DNA of 64,000 nt from assembly GCA_937929935.1 (NCBI GenBank), contig CALFUL010000023.1, forward strand, positions 1 through 64,000. Direction: 5' to 3'. A program made the position numbers and the translations under genes. The DNA comes from an uncultured Flavobacteriaceae bacterium. Lineage in GTDB: Bacteria > Bacteroidota > Bacteroidia > Flavobacteriales > Flavobacteriaceae. Below are positions 34,380 through 42,917 of the stretch, piece by piece. The notes under the pieces were generated by a model. It had not been told where the DNA came from, made no database searches, and saw nothing but the letters and a program-made list of their open reading frames with translations. Every line of letters starts with the position of its first letter. Positions within the stretch are counted from its first letter, which is position 1.

Positions 34380-35228
34380 GTGATTTACTTAAAAAAAATT
34401 GTTCATCAATGTTTCCTTTTTGGATATGGCGCATATTTTAATACGTGGGTTTACTTGAATTCAAAAAAGGCGGCAAAAAGAGCCTTTGAAGTTTTTTGCA
34501 GCCCAAGAAAAGGTAAGGTTTTACCCATGCAAAAATCTTTTCTCAATGAAGCAAAAGACGCAACCTTAAAGTTAGAAGCGGTTGAATTGCAAACCTATAA
34601 GTGGTTTGGTGATAATGATACCATTCTTTTAGTTCATGGCTGGGAAAGCAATGTTTTTCGTTGGCATAAACTTATTGAAAAACTGAAAACAGAGAAGTAC
34701 AATATCATTGCTTTTGATGCACCCGCTCATGGCAATTCAACAGGCACTGTTTTAAACGGACCTCTTTATTCAAAAGCTATTCAAAAACTGATTGAAAAAT
34801 ACCAGCCTAAATATGTAATTGGTCACTCTTTTGGAGGTATGGCACTACTTTACAATGAATATTTACACAAAAACAGCTGTGTTGTAAAGATGATTACCCT
34901 AGGCTCTCCGTCAGAATTAGCTGATTTCATGAAGCAATATAAATTGTTATTAGGGCTGAGCAATACCCTAATGAAAGCTATAGAACTTCATTTTACAGAG
35001 CTATTTGATTTAAAATTTTCAGACTTTTCAACTTCCAAATTTGCCAAAGAAATTACTAAAAAAGGACTTCTAATACATGATAATTTAGATACCATTGCAC
35101 CATATTGGGCATCAGAGCAGGTACATGCAAACTGGAAAAATAGCACCCTTATAACTACATCAGGTTTAGGTCATTCACTTCATCAAGATAGTGTTCGAAA
35201 TGATATTTTGAATTTTTTGAAATCATGA
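34380..35228 (+). CDS. Alpha/beta hydrolase
   Basis: This 282-residue protein has the oxyanion segment LLVHGWESN (about 81-89), the nucleophile elbow VIGHSFGGM (Ser at about 145), an acid in NLDTIAP and the His in GLGHSLHQD near the end. The layout is that of a cytoplasmic esterase or related hydrolase. The start is GTG; no ATG is available in the first 40 codons. No neighbour reveals the substrate. Confidence 0.82.
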   Translation: MIYLKKIVHQCFLFGYGAYFNTWVYLNSKKAAKRAFEVFCSPRKGKVLPMQKSFLNEAKDATLKLEAVELQTYKWFGDNDTILLVHGWESNVFRWHKLIEKLKTEKYNIIAFDAPAHGNSTGTVLNGPLYSKAIQKLIEKYQPKYVIGHSFGGMALLYNEYLHKNSCVVKMITLGSPSELADFMKQYKLLLGLSNTLMKAIELHFTELFDLKFSDFSTSKFAKEITKKGLLIHDNLDTIAPYWASEQVHANWKNSTLITTSGLGHSLHQDSVRNDILNFLKS

Positions 35229-35302
35229 AAAAGGGTTAATTTTATCGAAACGAGTTCTACGTTAATCTAGTGTTTAACAAACTTTTTTAAAAATCTATTG
35301 TC

Positions 35303-35728
35303 ATGTCAACAGTATCGCCTTTTCATATAGCAATTCCCGTTCATAACCTGGCAGCGTGCCGTACCTTTTATAGAGAGGTACTAAATTGTGAAGAAGGCAG
35401 AAATAGTGACCATTGGGTAGATTTTAATTTCTTCGGACATCAATTGGTTATACATTACAGGCCCAAAGCAGAAACCGAAGAACTACATAGTAACCCTGTA
35501 GATGGTCATGATGTACCTGTGCCACACTATGGCGTAGTATTACCATGGAATATTTTTCAATCTTTCGCTGAAGAATTAAGGTCAAAAGGAGTGCAATTTA
35601 TTATTGAACCCTACATTAGGTTTCAAGGTAAACCAGGAGAACAAGCTACTATGTTTTTTAAAGATCCTGCTGGTAATGCTCTTGAATTTAAAGCCTTTAA
35701 AGATTTGGGGCAGTTATTTGCAAAGTAA
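35303..35728 (+). CDS. VOC-family (glyoxalase-like) protein
   Basis: This 141-residue protein has the betaalphabetabetabeta pattern of VOC domains: [21 protein letters not shown] at the start, a metal-type His and [14 protein letters not shown] near the end. It probably binds a divalent metal and a small ligand. The protein is close to full-length for a two-module VOC monomer. A separate VOC gene lies at 47338. Confidence 0.85.
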   Translation: MSTVSPFHIAIPVHNLAACRTFYREVLNCEEGRNSDHWVDFNFFGHQLVIHYRPKAETEELHSNPVDGHDVPVPHYGVVLPWNIFQSFAEELRSKGVQFIIEPYIRFQGKPGEQATMFFKDPAGNALEFKAFKDLGQLFAK

Positions 35729-36087
35729 ATATTGCTTTTTTTACAGAATGCATATTTTAACTTCATTAATAGCTCTTAAGATAATTGGAACTAATGAATT
35801 TAGCCCTATAGCTTTACCCCTTTCAGTAGTACTTAAATGAATAGTTTATTGCGGTATTGATAATGACACTCTATCAAGAATTTTTTATTAAAGTTAAAAA
35901 ATCAAACAACGGTTTGATTTCAAAAGCAAACTCTTAGGTTGGGTCAAAAATTAAATCTTTTCTTGCTACACCCGCTTAAAGTTCACAAAAGTATCACGAA
36001 ATTTATTTAAAATTTCATCTTCTTGTGACACCCTTAATAATGAATCAAACTAGTTTTACCAATTAATTTTAAAAACAAATATTTATA
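35729..36087. other. Intergenic region upstream of the repeat lipoprotein, with a direct repeat
   Basis: There is no credible gene. Two similar words occur about 60 bases apart: TCTTGCTACACCCGCTTAA (35960-35979) and TCTTGTGACACCCTTAA (36020-36036). Both share TCTTGnnACACCC and TTAA. Being upstream of the gene at 36088, they could be regulator binding sites. Confidence 0.4.
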
Positions 36088-36978
36088 ATGAAGAATCTTT
36101 TTTTACTATTGAGTTTTGGTCTCTTCTTGGTAAGCTGCGACAGCGATGACAGTACCACTAATGAATCTACTACGGCAAATCTTAGCGTTAATTTATCAGG
36201 TCTTGAAGATCTTGGTTCAGATTATGTTTATGAAGGTTGGATTATAGTTGATGGATCTCCTGTTACAACAGGAACATTTACTGTAGACGCAAACAACACA
36301 CCTTCACAAACTACCTTTACTGTTGATGCAGAACAATTAAATGCTGCCTCGGCTTTTGTACTTTCTATTGAACCAGCAGCAGATCCTGACCCAGCACCGG
36401 CAGCAACAAAATTATTATCAGGTGGTTTTGACGGTAATACGGCAACAGTTAGTATTGCAGATCAAGTTGGCGATTTCGCTAATGCTGACGGAACCTTCTT
36501 CTTAAGAACACCAACTGATGAACCAGATGGAATGAATAATGGTAATGATGAAAATGGTGTTTGGTTTGGAACACCTGGAGCTCCTCCTACTCCAAACTTA
36601 AATGTACCTTCATTAGCTCCAGGTTGGGTTTATGAAGGTTGGGTTGTAGTTGATGGTGTAGGTCCAATTTCAACAGGTCAATTTGCAAATGCATCTGTTC
36701 AAATGGGTGATGATGCCGCACCATTTAGTAGTGATTTATACCCAAGTCCTCCTGTACCTGGTGAAGACTTTTTCTTGAATGCACCCGTTGGAGTTGATTT
36801 TCCACTTGATGTTAGAGGAAGAACAGTTGTAGTTTCCGTTGAACCATTTCCAGACAACAGTCCTGCACCTTTTGCAATAAAACCATTAGTTGGAGTTGCT
36901 GGTCAAGAAACGGCACCTAGCTCACATGGGTTGTCATTAAATGCAGCTTCTTTTCCAACAGGAACAGTTACCAGATAA
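36088..36978 (+). CDS. Lipoprotein with two RskA-C-like repeats
   Basis: This 296-residue protein has a lipoprotein signal (LFLVSCDSDD, Cys at about 17). Two homologous halves start YEGWIIVDGSP (about 48) and YEGWVVVDGVG (about 185). Each continues with a TG-(T/Q)-F segment, then VLSIEPAADPDP or VVSVEPFPDNSP, and finally KLLSGGF or KPLVGVA. The W-V-DG...EP-x-x-D order resembles the anti-sigma-K (RskA) C-terminal domain, here free-standing on a lipid anchor. Function unknown. A strong terminator follows. Confidence 0.75.
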   Translation: MKNLFLLLSFGLFLVSCDSDDSTTNESTTANLSVNLSGLEDLGSDYVYEGWIIVDGSPVTTGTFTVDANNTPSQTTFTVDAEQLNAASAFVLSIEPAADPDPAPAATKLLSGGFDGNTATVSIADQVGDFANADGTFFLRTPTDEPDGMNNGNDENGVWFGTPGAPPTPNLNVPSLAPGWVYEGWVVVDGVGPISTGQFANASVQMGDDAAPFSSDLYPSPPVPGEDFFLNAPVGVDFPLDVRGRTVVVSVEPFPDNSPAPFAIKPLVGVAGQETAPSSHGLSLNAASFPTGTVTR

Positions 36979-36998
36979 ATTTTAGAAATAACAAATTG

Positions 36999-37026
36999 AA
37001 ACCCTTATAGTCATTTATAAGGGTTT
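36999..37026 (+). terminator. Terminator after the repeat lipoprotein
   Basis: AAACCCTTATA (36999-37009) and TATAAGGGTTT (37016-37026) form a perfect 11-base-pair stem with a 6-base loop and following U residues. Confidence 0.9.
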
Positions 37027-37188
37027 TATTTATGCCTGTTTTTAAGGTTCTACAAATTGCTATCAATCTAGCAGCAGCTAAATAATTTATACGGGTATTG
37101 TATGTAGTGAAGCCTAAGCAATATTTGACAGTCAATTTTCGTTGATTAGCTAAGAACTTTAAGGTTATACCTACTAAAACCCTTGGTT

Positions 37189-37308
37189 ATGAAAAAAATG
37201 ATCCTATTTATTTTAATCTTCGGTGCTATTCTTGCAATGAGCAGTTGTGAGTATGATGATAGCAATGATATCGATTTTATTACCCCTAACGACACAACAC
37301 AGACTTAA
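37189..37308 (+). CDS. Very small lipoprotein, 39 residues
   Basis: The ATG at 37189 opens a 39-codon frame with a full lipoprotein signal (MKKMILFILIFGAILAMSSC). After the Cys come only about 20 residues, acidic and Asn/Thr-rich (EYDDSNDIDFITPNDTTQT). It has its own terminator 17 bases downstream. Such tiny lipoproteins are common in flavobacteria. No function is known. Confidence 0.6.
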   Translation: MKKMILFILIFGAILAMSSCEYDDSNDIDFITPNDTTQT

Positions 37309-37324
37309 AGGCCAAATTGTGTAT

Positions 37325-37356
37325 AAAAAAAGCCTCGAAATTCGAGGCTTTTTTTA
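37325..37356. terminator. Bidirectional terminator between the small lipoprotein and folD
   Basis: AGCCTCGA-AAT-TCGAGGCT lies between A7 and T7 tracts. It can end both the plus-strand small lipoprotein transcript and the minus-strand folD transcript (stop at 37363). Confidence 0.92.
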
Positions 37357-37362
37357 TTTGGT

Positions 37363-38247
37363 TTATTTTCTACTTCTATGTCTTTCTCGAGCTAACAACG
37401 TATTTTTAAGTAACATAGCAATAGTCATAGGTCCTACTCCACCGGGTACGGGAGTAATGAAAGATGCTTTTTTACTCACATTTTCAAAATCAACATCTCC
37501 GGTAATGTAATACCCCTTTTCTTTACTTTCATCGGGTACACGTGTAATACCTACATCAATAATAACGGCATCATCTTTAACCATCTCGGCCTTTAAAAAA
37601 CCGGGCACACCTAATGCAGAAATAATAATATCAGCCTGAGAAGTAATTTGAGTAATATTTTTAGTTCGACTGTGTGTAAGGGTCACTGTTGAATTACCAG
37701 GAAAACCTTTTCGCCCCATTAAAATACTCATGGGCCTACCAACAATATGACTTCTACCAATCACAACCGTGTGTTTACCTTGAGTTTCTACACCGTATCT
37801 TTCTATTAATTCTAAAATACCAAATGGCGTTGCTGGAATAAACGTACTCATATCTAAAGCCATCTTACCAAAATTCATTGGATGAAAGCCATCTACATCT
37901 TTATCAGGATGCACCGCCATAATTACCTTTTGGGTATCAATTTGTTCAGGCAACGGAAGTTGTACTATAAAACCGTCAATATCTGCATTTTGATTCAGCT
38001 CCTCAATTTTCTTAAGTAATTCTTGTTCAGAGGTGGTATTTGGCATTTGAACCAATGTAGATTCAAAACCTATTCTTTGACAAGACCGCACTTTACTACC
38101 AACATAAGTCAAGCTAGCCCCATCATTACCTACAATAACAGCAGCTAAGTGAGGTACTTTTTCACCACGCTCTTTCATCTTATCAACCTCAGCTTTTATT
38201 TCAGCTTTAATATCATTAGAGACTTTTTTACCATCTAATAGTTTCAT
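37363..38247 (-). CDS. folD: Methylenetetrahydrofolate dehydrogenase/cyclohydrolase
   Basis: This 294-residue bifunctional enzyme interconverts 5,10-methylene- and 10-formyl-tetrahydrofolate. Catalytic-domain features are SLTYVGSKVRSCQRIG (the Tyr/Lys region), DGFIVQLPLPEQID and KDVDGFHPMNFGKM. The nucleotide-binding part has VVIGRSHIVGRPMS and the end has PVPGGVGPMTIAMLL. It lies 19 bases after ffh on the same strand and is probably cotranscribed. Length is normal. Confidence 0.95.
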   Translation of the reverse strand: MKLLDGKKVSNDIKAEIKAEVDKMKERGEKVPHLAAVIVGNDGASLTYVGSKVRSCQRIGFESTLVQMPNTTSEQELLKKIEELNQNADIDGFIVQLPLPEQIDTQKVIMAVHPDKDVDGFHPMNFGKMALDMSTFIPATPFGILELIERYGVETQGKHTVVIGRSHIVGRPMSILMGRKGFPGNSTVTLTHSRTKNITQITSQADIIISALGVPGFLKAEMVKDDAVIIDVGITRVPDESKEKGYYITGDVDFENVSKKASFITPVPGGVGPMTIAMLLKNTLLARERHRSRK

Positions 38248-38266
38248 TCAATAACTTTATTTAAGA

Positions 38267-39604
38267 TTAACGCATTCCTTTCATTCCGCCCATCATTTGC
38301 ATCATTTTTTTACCTTTACCCCCTTGCATCATTTTCATCATCTTACTCATTTGATCAAATTGCTTTAATAGTTGGTTGACTTCTTGCACTTCGCGACCGC
38401 TTCCTTTAGCTATTCGTTTTTTTCTACTTGCATTTAATTTAGAAGGATTTGATCTTTCATCGGGCGTCATTGAATGAATAATAGCTTCAATATGCTTAAA
38501 GGCGTCATCGTCAATATCCATGCCTTTTAAAGCCTTTCCGGCACCCGGAATCATACCCATCAAATCTTTAATATTTCCCATTCTTTTTATCTGCTGTATC
38601 TGAGATAAAAAGTCATCGAAGCCAAATTTGTTTTTGGCAATTTTTTTTTGAATTTTTCTAGCCTCGTCTTCATCAAATTGGTCTTGAGCTCTTTCAACTA
38701 AAGAGATAACATCGCCCATACCTAAAATTCGATCAGCCATACGATCCGGATGAAAAACATCAATAGCTTCCATCTTTTCACCTGTACCAATAAACTTTAT
38801 AGGTTTATCTACAACTGATTTAATTGAAATAGCCGCACCACCTCGCGTATCACCATCTAACTTTGTTAGAATTACGCCATCAAAATTTAAAATATCATTA
38901 AAGGCTTTTGCCGTGTTTACTGCATCTTGCCCCGTCATTGAATCAACAACAAAAAGTGTTTCTTGAGGTTCAATGGCTTTATGAATATTAGATATTTCAT
39001 TCATCATGGCCTCATCAACAGCAAGACGACCAGCGGTATCAACAATAACTACATTACAGCCATTCGCTTTGGCATGCGCAATACCTTCTTTCGCAATAGC
39101 TACGGGGTCAGAATTTTCACGATTTGAATATACCTCAACCCCAATTTGTTCACCAACCACATGTAATTGATCAATCGCTGCAGGGCGATATACATCACAG
39201 GCAACCAATAATGGTTTTTTAGTTTTTTTAGTTTTTAAATAATTAGCCAGCTTACCTGAAAAAGTGGTTTTACCAGAACCTTGCAAACCAGACATTAGAA
39301 TTATGCTTGGGTTACCCGATAAGTTTATGCCTTCAGTTGACCCACCCATCAATTGGGTTAGTTCATCTTTTACAATTTTGACCATTAATTGGCCTGGTTG
39401 CAAGGTGGTCAATACATTTTGACCTAAGGCTTTTTCTTTTACTCGATTGGTAAACTCTTTTGCAATTTTAAAATTGACATCAGCATCGAGTAAGGCACGC
39501 CTAACCTCTTTTGTAGTTTCAGCTACATTGATTTCTGTTATTTGCCCATGCCCTTTTAAAACATGTAGGGCCTTTTCGAGCTTTTCGCTTAAATTATCAA
39601 ACAT
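38267..39604 (-). CDS. ffh: Signal recognition particle protein Ffh
   Basis: This 445-residue protein has a helical N domain (1-about 85) and a GTPase G domain with GLQGSGKTTFSGK, DTAGR and TKLDGDTRGG. The Met-rich M domain (about 300-445) ends in a run of Met/Gly/Lys (MMKMMQGGKGKKMMQMMGG). It binds signal sequences and 4.5S RNA and delivers ribosomes to FtsY and SecYEG. It is first in a probable two-gene unit with folD. Confidence 0.97.
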   Translation of the reverse strand: MFDNLSEKLEKALHVLKGHGQITEINVAETTKEVRRALLDADVNFKIAKEFTNRVKEKALGQNVLTTLQPGQLMVKIVKDELTQLMGGSTEGINLSGNPSIILMSGLQGSGKTTFSGKLANYLKTKKTKKPLLVACDVYRPAAIDQLHVVGEQIGVEVYSNRENSDPVAIAKEGIAHAKANGCNVVIVDTAGRLAVDEAMMNEISNIHKAIEPQETLFVVDSMTGQDAVNTAKAFNDILNFDGVILTKLDGDTRGGAAISIKSVVDKPIKFIGTGEKMEAIDVFHPDRMADRILGMGDVISLVERAQDQFDEDEARKIQKKIAKNKFGFDDFLSQIQQIKRMGNIKDLMGMIPGAGKALKGMDIDDDAFKHIEAIIHSMTPDERSNPSKLNASRKKRIAKGSGREVQEVNQLLKQFDQMSKMMKMMQGGKGKKMMQMMGGMKGMR

Positions 39605-39684
39605 TGACTTGTTGAATTTTGAAGAAAAACAAATTTAAGAATTACTATATGAAACACAGTGATAAGTGAATAAAAAATAAAATA

Positions 39685-39716
39685 AAAGAGCATCAATCGA
39701 AAGAATGATGCTCTTT
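39685..39716 (-). terminator. Terminator of the acidic repeat lipoprotein gene
   Basis: AAAGAGCATCA and TGATGCTCTTT form a perfect 11-base-pair stem with a 10-base loop. A U-rich tract follows on the minus strand. Confidence 0.85.
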
Positions 39717-39759
39717 AAAAATTTAGGGCAAAAAAGAGGTGTTCTTTATGCTAACCTTT

Positions 39760-41139
39760 TTAGTCACACTTTTTTTCTAAAACTAATACTTCACCGCTAT
39801 ATCCTGTTAGCTGTAAACGGTCTGATCTACATTCTTCAATGGTCCATCCTCCAGTAAAATTAGCAAGCGCCATTGAAAGATTGTTTAAAATGAGTACATT
39901 CTCTTCAATACGCCAACTACCTTGGTCTTGTGCATCTCCATTCTGGCTGTAGGCGTGAATATTCATGTTTGAAAAATCGATACTTAAATCCTCAAAAAAA
40001 CTTCCGCTATCATTTACAATCATCCATCTGCAACTTGATAACGTTTCAATTATATAATCAGAATCACAAAGCTCAAAGTCTGGATTGCATGAAGAGTTCA
40101 GTATGATTTTATCACCACTGGCATTGGTAAATTTTATTTTAAAAGGGTTAATCTCATAAACGAACCACCTGCCATTAAAATCATCTAACTCATCTAGCTG
40201 TAAATCTATAATGCTTCCGTCTGTAGAATTATTAGTCCCCCAAAGACCTAAGAATGATTCTCCACTAAGGTTTTCAACGGTAAGCTTCCCATCATCGGTA
40301 AAATTCATCACAACATTGTCATAACTTTCTGTAGCACTAACTTCATTTTGAACTACTGTTTCAATATACCAACTGCAGTTGTTTAGAATATCTTTTAAGC
40401 CTTCTTCAGTAAAATCATCATCGTTATAATTAGAATCATCATCTTCATCGCAGGCGTTCACTACTTCAATTATTGCCGCTTGCAGCTCGGCTAACGAGTT
40501 TGCAGTAATTTTACTATCATCATACAATTCAAAAAGTACCGGATAATCAATACTTACAACATCTTCAGCACCTAATCCGGCTAAAAATCTTTGTAGTTCT
40601 GAATCATCTGAAACAACAATTGAATTGGTCTGTTCTTGTGTTAGATTGAAGGTGAAAAAGGTAACTGGGTAAAGTACATCAATACACTCTATATCATCAT
40701 CTAACCCCCCTTCAACACAAGCCTCAATCAGTTTATTTAATGCTTCAAGATCATCGATTATAATTTTGGTGTGATCCGCTGTTGTGATGTTGATAGGAAA
40801 TATAAAGCTTAACACATCATCATCATCTTCAAGAGCATCAAATTCAGCTTCAATCAATTCAAAATCTTCTTCAGATTTAATTTCATATTCAATGGTGTTA
40901 ATTTTGATTCTATAAGGAAAGTTGATTTCAAGACAACTTGCGCCATCAATAATGTTATCAAAAGAACCATCATTTGAAGCCATTTGAATCATTAGGGCTA
41001 TAATCTCAGCATCAAGATTATTAGTTTCAGTTTGTAAAATTTCTAGATTTGGTTCAGATTGATCTTGTTGACAGGCCGTAAAAAACAATGCAATAGCCAT
41101 CAGGCATACCATAATTGTATTTTTAAAAGCGATTTTCAT
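39760..41139 (-). CDS. Acidic repeat lipoprotein of unknown function
   Basis: The ATG at 41139 (459 residues) gives a lipoprotein signal (AIALFFTACQQ, Cys at about 23). Four imperfect repeats of about 40 residues follow (about 50-230). Each has a hydrophobic strand with Tyr/Phe-Pro (NFPYRIKI, FIFPINIT, LYPVTFFTF, DYPVLFEL), then an acidic helix with Leu. Two similar C-terminal domains (about 245-350 and 355-459) each start with C-x-W (NNCSWYI, SSCRWMI). Each ends with a Cys and has a lipocalin/META-like strand pattern. The protein is strongly acidic and may bind cations. It is divergent from the sigma/FecR/receptor cassette. Confidence 0.72.
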   Translation of the reverse strand: MKIAFKNTIMVCLMAIALFFTACQQDQSEPNLEILQTETNNLDAEIIALMIQMASNDGSFDNIIDGASCLEINFPYRIKINTIEYEIKSEEDFELIEAEFDALEDDDDVLSFIFPINITTADHTKIIIDDLEALNKLIEACVEGGLDDDIECIDVLYPVTFFTFNLTQEQTNSIVVSDDSELQRFLAGLGAEDVVSIDYPVLFELYDDSKITANSLAELQAAIIEVVNACDEDDDSNYNDDDFTEEGLKDILNNCSWYIETVVQNEVSATESYDNVVMNFTDDGKLTVENLSGESFLGLWGTNNSTDGSIIDLQLDELDDFNGRWFVYEINPFKIKFTNASGDKIILNSSCNPDFELCDSDYIIETLSSCRWMIVNDSGSFFEDLSIDFSNMNIHAYSQNGDAQDQGSWRIEENVLILNNLSMALANFTGGWTIEECRSDRLQLTGYSGEVLVLEKKCD

Positions 41140-41380
41140 ATCAATTATTGATTTCTTTTTAAACAATTAATTTAACAAACACCCTACTTTGATTGATAAC
41201 TTAAATAAATTTGGCTTCAACTGATTTAAATTTTTATCTTGAGCTTTCAGTTTTGCTAGTACTATTGAATTATTTTCTTTAACCACTTCAGGACTAGCCT
41301 ACGTGGCATGCAAAAGAAAAAAAACAATAAACTCTAGGGTATCAAGTAAATTTACATGAATCACCTACTAAATTAATCTA

Positions 41381-41893
41381 TTGAGCACAGAAAATACTAA
41401 AAACGTTTGTGAAGATCAAGTTTATGCCCAAGTCTTCAAGTCTCATTCCAAAACGGTTTTCAACTATATATATTATAAATTTGGCAATGAAGAAAAGGCT
41501 CGCGACGCAGTTCAAGAGGCTTTTTTAAAGTTATGGGAGAACTGTGCTAAAGTAGCTCCTGAAAAAGCTAAATCATATTTATATACGGTAGCAAACAACT
41601 TATCACTAAATGTAATTAAGGCAGAGAAAGTGCGCTTAAAATATGCTGATAAAGCTTTAAAAAATACTCATGAAACGCCTGAGTTTGTTTTAGAGGAAAA
41701 AGAATTCAAAGTAAAACTAGACCATGCTTTGAATAGTTTGCCTGAGAATCAACGAACTACCTTTTTATTAAATCGAATCGATAAAAAAAAGTACAAAGAA
41801 ATAGCAGAGATAGAGGGGGTTAGTGTAAAAGCCATTGAAAAAAGGATGCACTTGGCCTTAAAAACACTCCGTTCAAAAATTGACGGAATTTAA
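41381..41893 (+). CDS. ECF sigma factor (sigma-70 family)
   Basis: This 170-residue protein has region 2 (FNYIYYKFGNEEKARDAVQEAFLKLWEN, shortened here as FNYIYYKF...DAVQEAFLKLW) and region 4 (YKEIAEIEGVSVKAIEKRM). There is no long extra domain. The start is TTG at 41381; the nearest upstream ATG is out of frame and stops early. As in FecI systems, it should direct transcription of the FecR and receptor genes that follow, when the receptor signals through FecR. Confidence 0.9.
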   Translation: MSTENTKNVCEDQVYAQVFKSHSKTVFNYIYYKFGNEEKARDAVQEAFLKLWENCAKVAPEKAKSYLYTVANNLSLNVIKAEKVRLKYADKALKNTHETPEFVLEEKEFKVKLDHALNSLPENQRTTFLLNRIDKKKYKEIAEIEGVSVKAIEKRMHLALKTLRSKIDGI

Positions 41894-42002
41894 AAAAAAA
41901 CAGTAGTAACAGCTACATAATCGATTTTTATCATAAACAAACTCATGAACAACAGGGTAGGGTTTGTAAATATGTAGTTGTTTAATAAAAGTAACGCCTT
42001 AG

Positions 42003-42917
42003 ATGATGCAAGATAATTATTTAGCAAAATGGTTAAACAATGAACTCACTGAAAAAGAGTTGGCAGAATTCAAAACTTCTTCAGAATACAATTCTTATCA
42101 GCAAATCATTGATGCCGCAAACACTTTAGAAGCTCCTGAATTCAATTCAGAAGAGGTTTTTTCTGGGCTTAAAAACAGGCAATTACTTACTGAAACAAAA
42201 GTAGTGCAACTACAACCTTTCAAAAAGTTCATGCGTGTAGCTGCTGCTGCATTTATCTTATTATTTGCTGGCTATTATTATGTCAATACCCTAGGCGAAA
42301 AAGTCGCTACAGAATATGCCCAGAAACAAGAAATCACATTACCTGATAACTCTGAGGTCATCTTAAACGCTGATTCTGAAATTACATACAGTAAGAAGAA
42401 TTGGTCTTCAGAAAGAAAAATTAATCTAAACGGCGAAGCTTACTTCAAAGTAGCCAAGGGCAAGAAATTCTCAGTTGAAACTGATGCAGGTAAGGTGTCT
42501 GTTTTAGGCACACAGTTTCATGTAGAAAATAGAGAAAACATTTTTGAAGTGTATTGCTATGAGGGCTTGGTAAGTGTTAGCTATGAAGGAAAAGAAACCA
42601 AACTACCTGCTGGAAGCTCATTTGTAGTTATCGATGGTAACATTATAAGCTACACGCTAGAAACGGCTAGCTTTCCTTCATGGATAAAAGATGAAAGCTC
42701 ATTTAAAAGTATGCCTTTTAAATTTGTATTGGCTGAATTTGAAAGACAACACAACATTGAGGTTGCTACTGAGAATGTAAACCTTACCAAATTATTTACA
42801 GGATCATTTAGCAACACCAATTTAGATTTAGCTTTAAAAAGTATTAGTATTCCTTCAGGAATAAAGTTTAAATTAGAGGACAAAAAAGTGCTCTTTTATG
42901 CTGAAAAAGCAGAATAA
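42003..42917 (+). CDS. FecR-family anti-sigma/signal transducer
   Basis: This 304-residue protein has a cytoplasmic N-terminus, one membrane helix (about 78-96, VAAAAFILLFAGYYYVN), the periplasmic FecR domain (EITLPDNSEVILNADS, then GEAYFKVAK). A C-terminal DUF4974-like domain follows (FKFVLAEFERQHNIEV). It controls the ECF sigma factor encoded just upstream. Its end overlaps the receptor gene by 20 bases, giving coupled translation. Confidence 0.92.
   Translation: MMQDNYLAKWLNNELTEKELAEFKTSSEYNSYQQIIDAANTLEAPEFNSEEVFSGLKNRQLLTETKVVQLQPFKKFMRVAAAAFILLFAGYYYVNTLGEKVATEYAQKQEITLPDNSEVILNADSEITYSKKNWSSERKINLNGEAYFKVAKGKKFSVETDAGKVSVLGTQFHVENRENIFEVYCYEGLVSVSYEGKETKLPAGSSFVVIDGNIISYTLETASFPSWIKDESSFKSMPFKFVLAEFERQHNIEVATENVNLTKLFTGSFSNTNLDLALKSISIPSGIKFKLEDKKVLFYAEKAE

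Noticed and set aside
35604-35840. 78-residue plus-strand frame overlapping the end of the VOC gene
   Set aside because: It lies mostly out of frame inside the VOC gene, with no conserved features and only a short extension into non-coding DNA.
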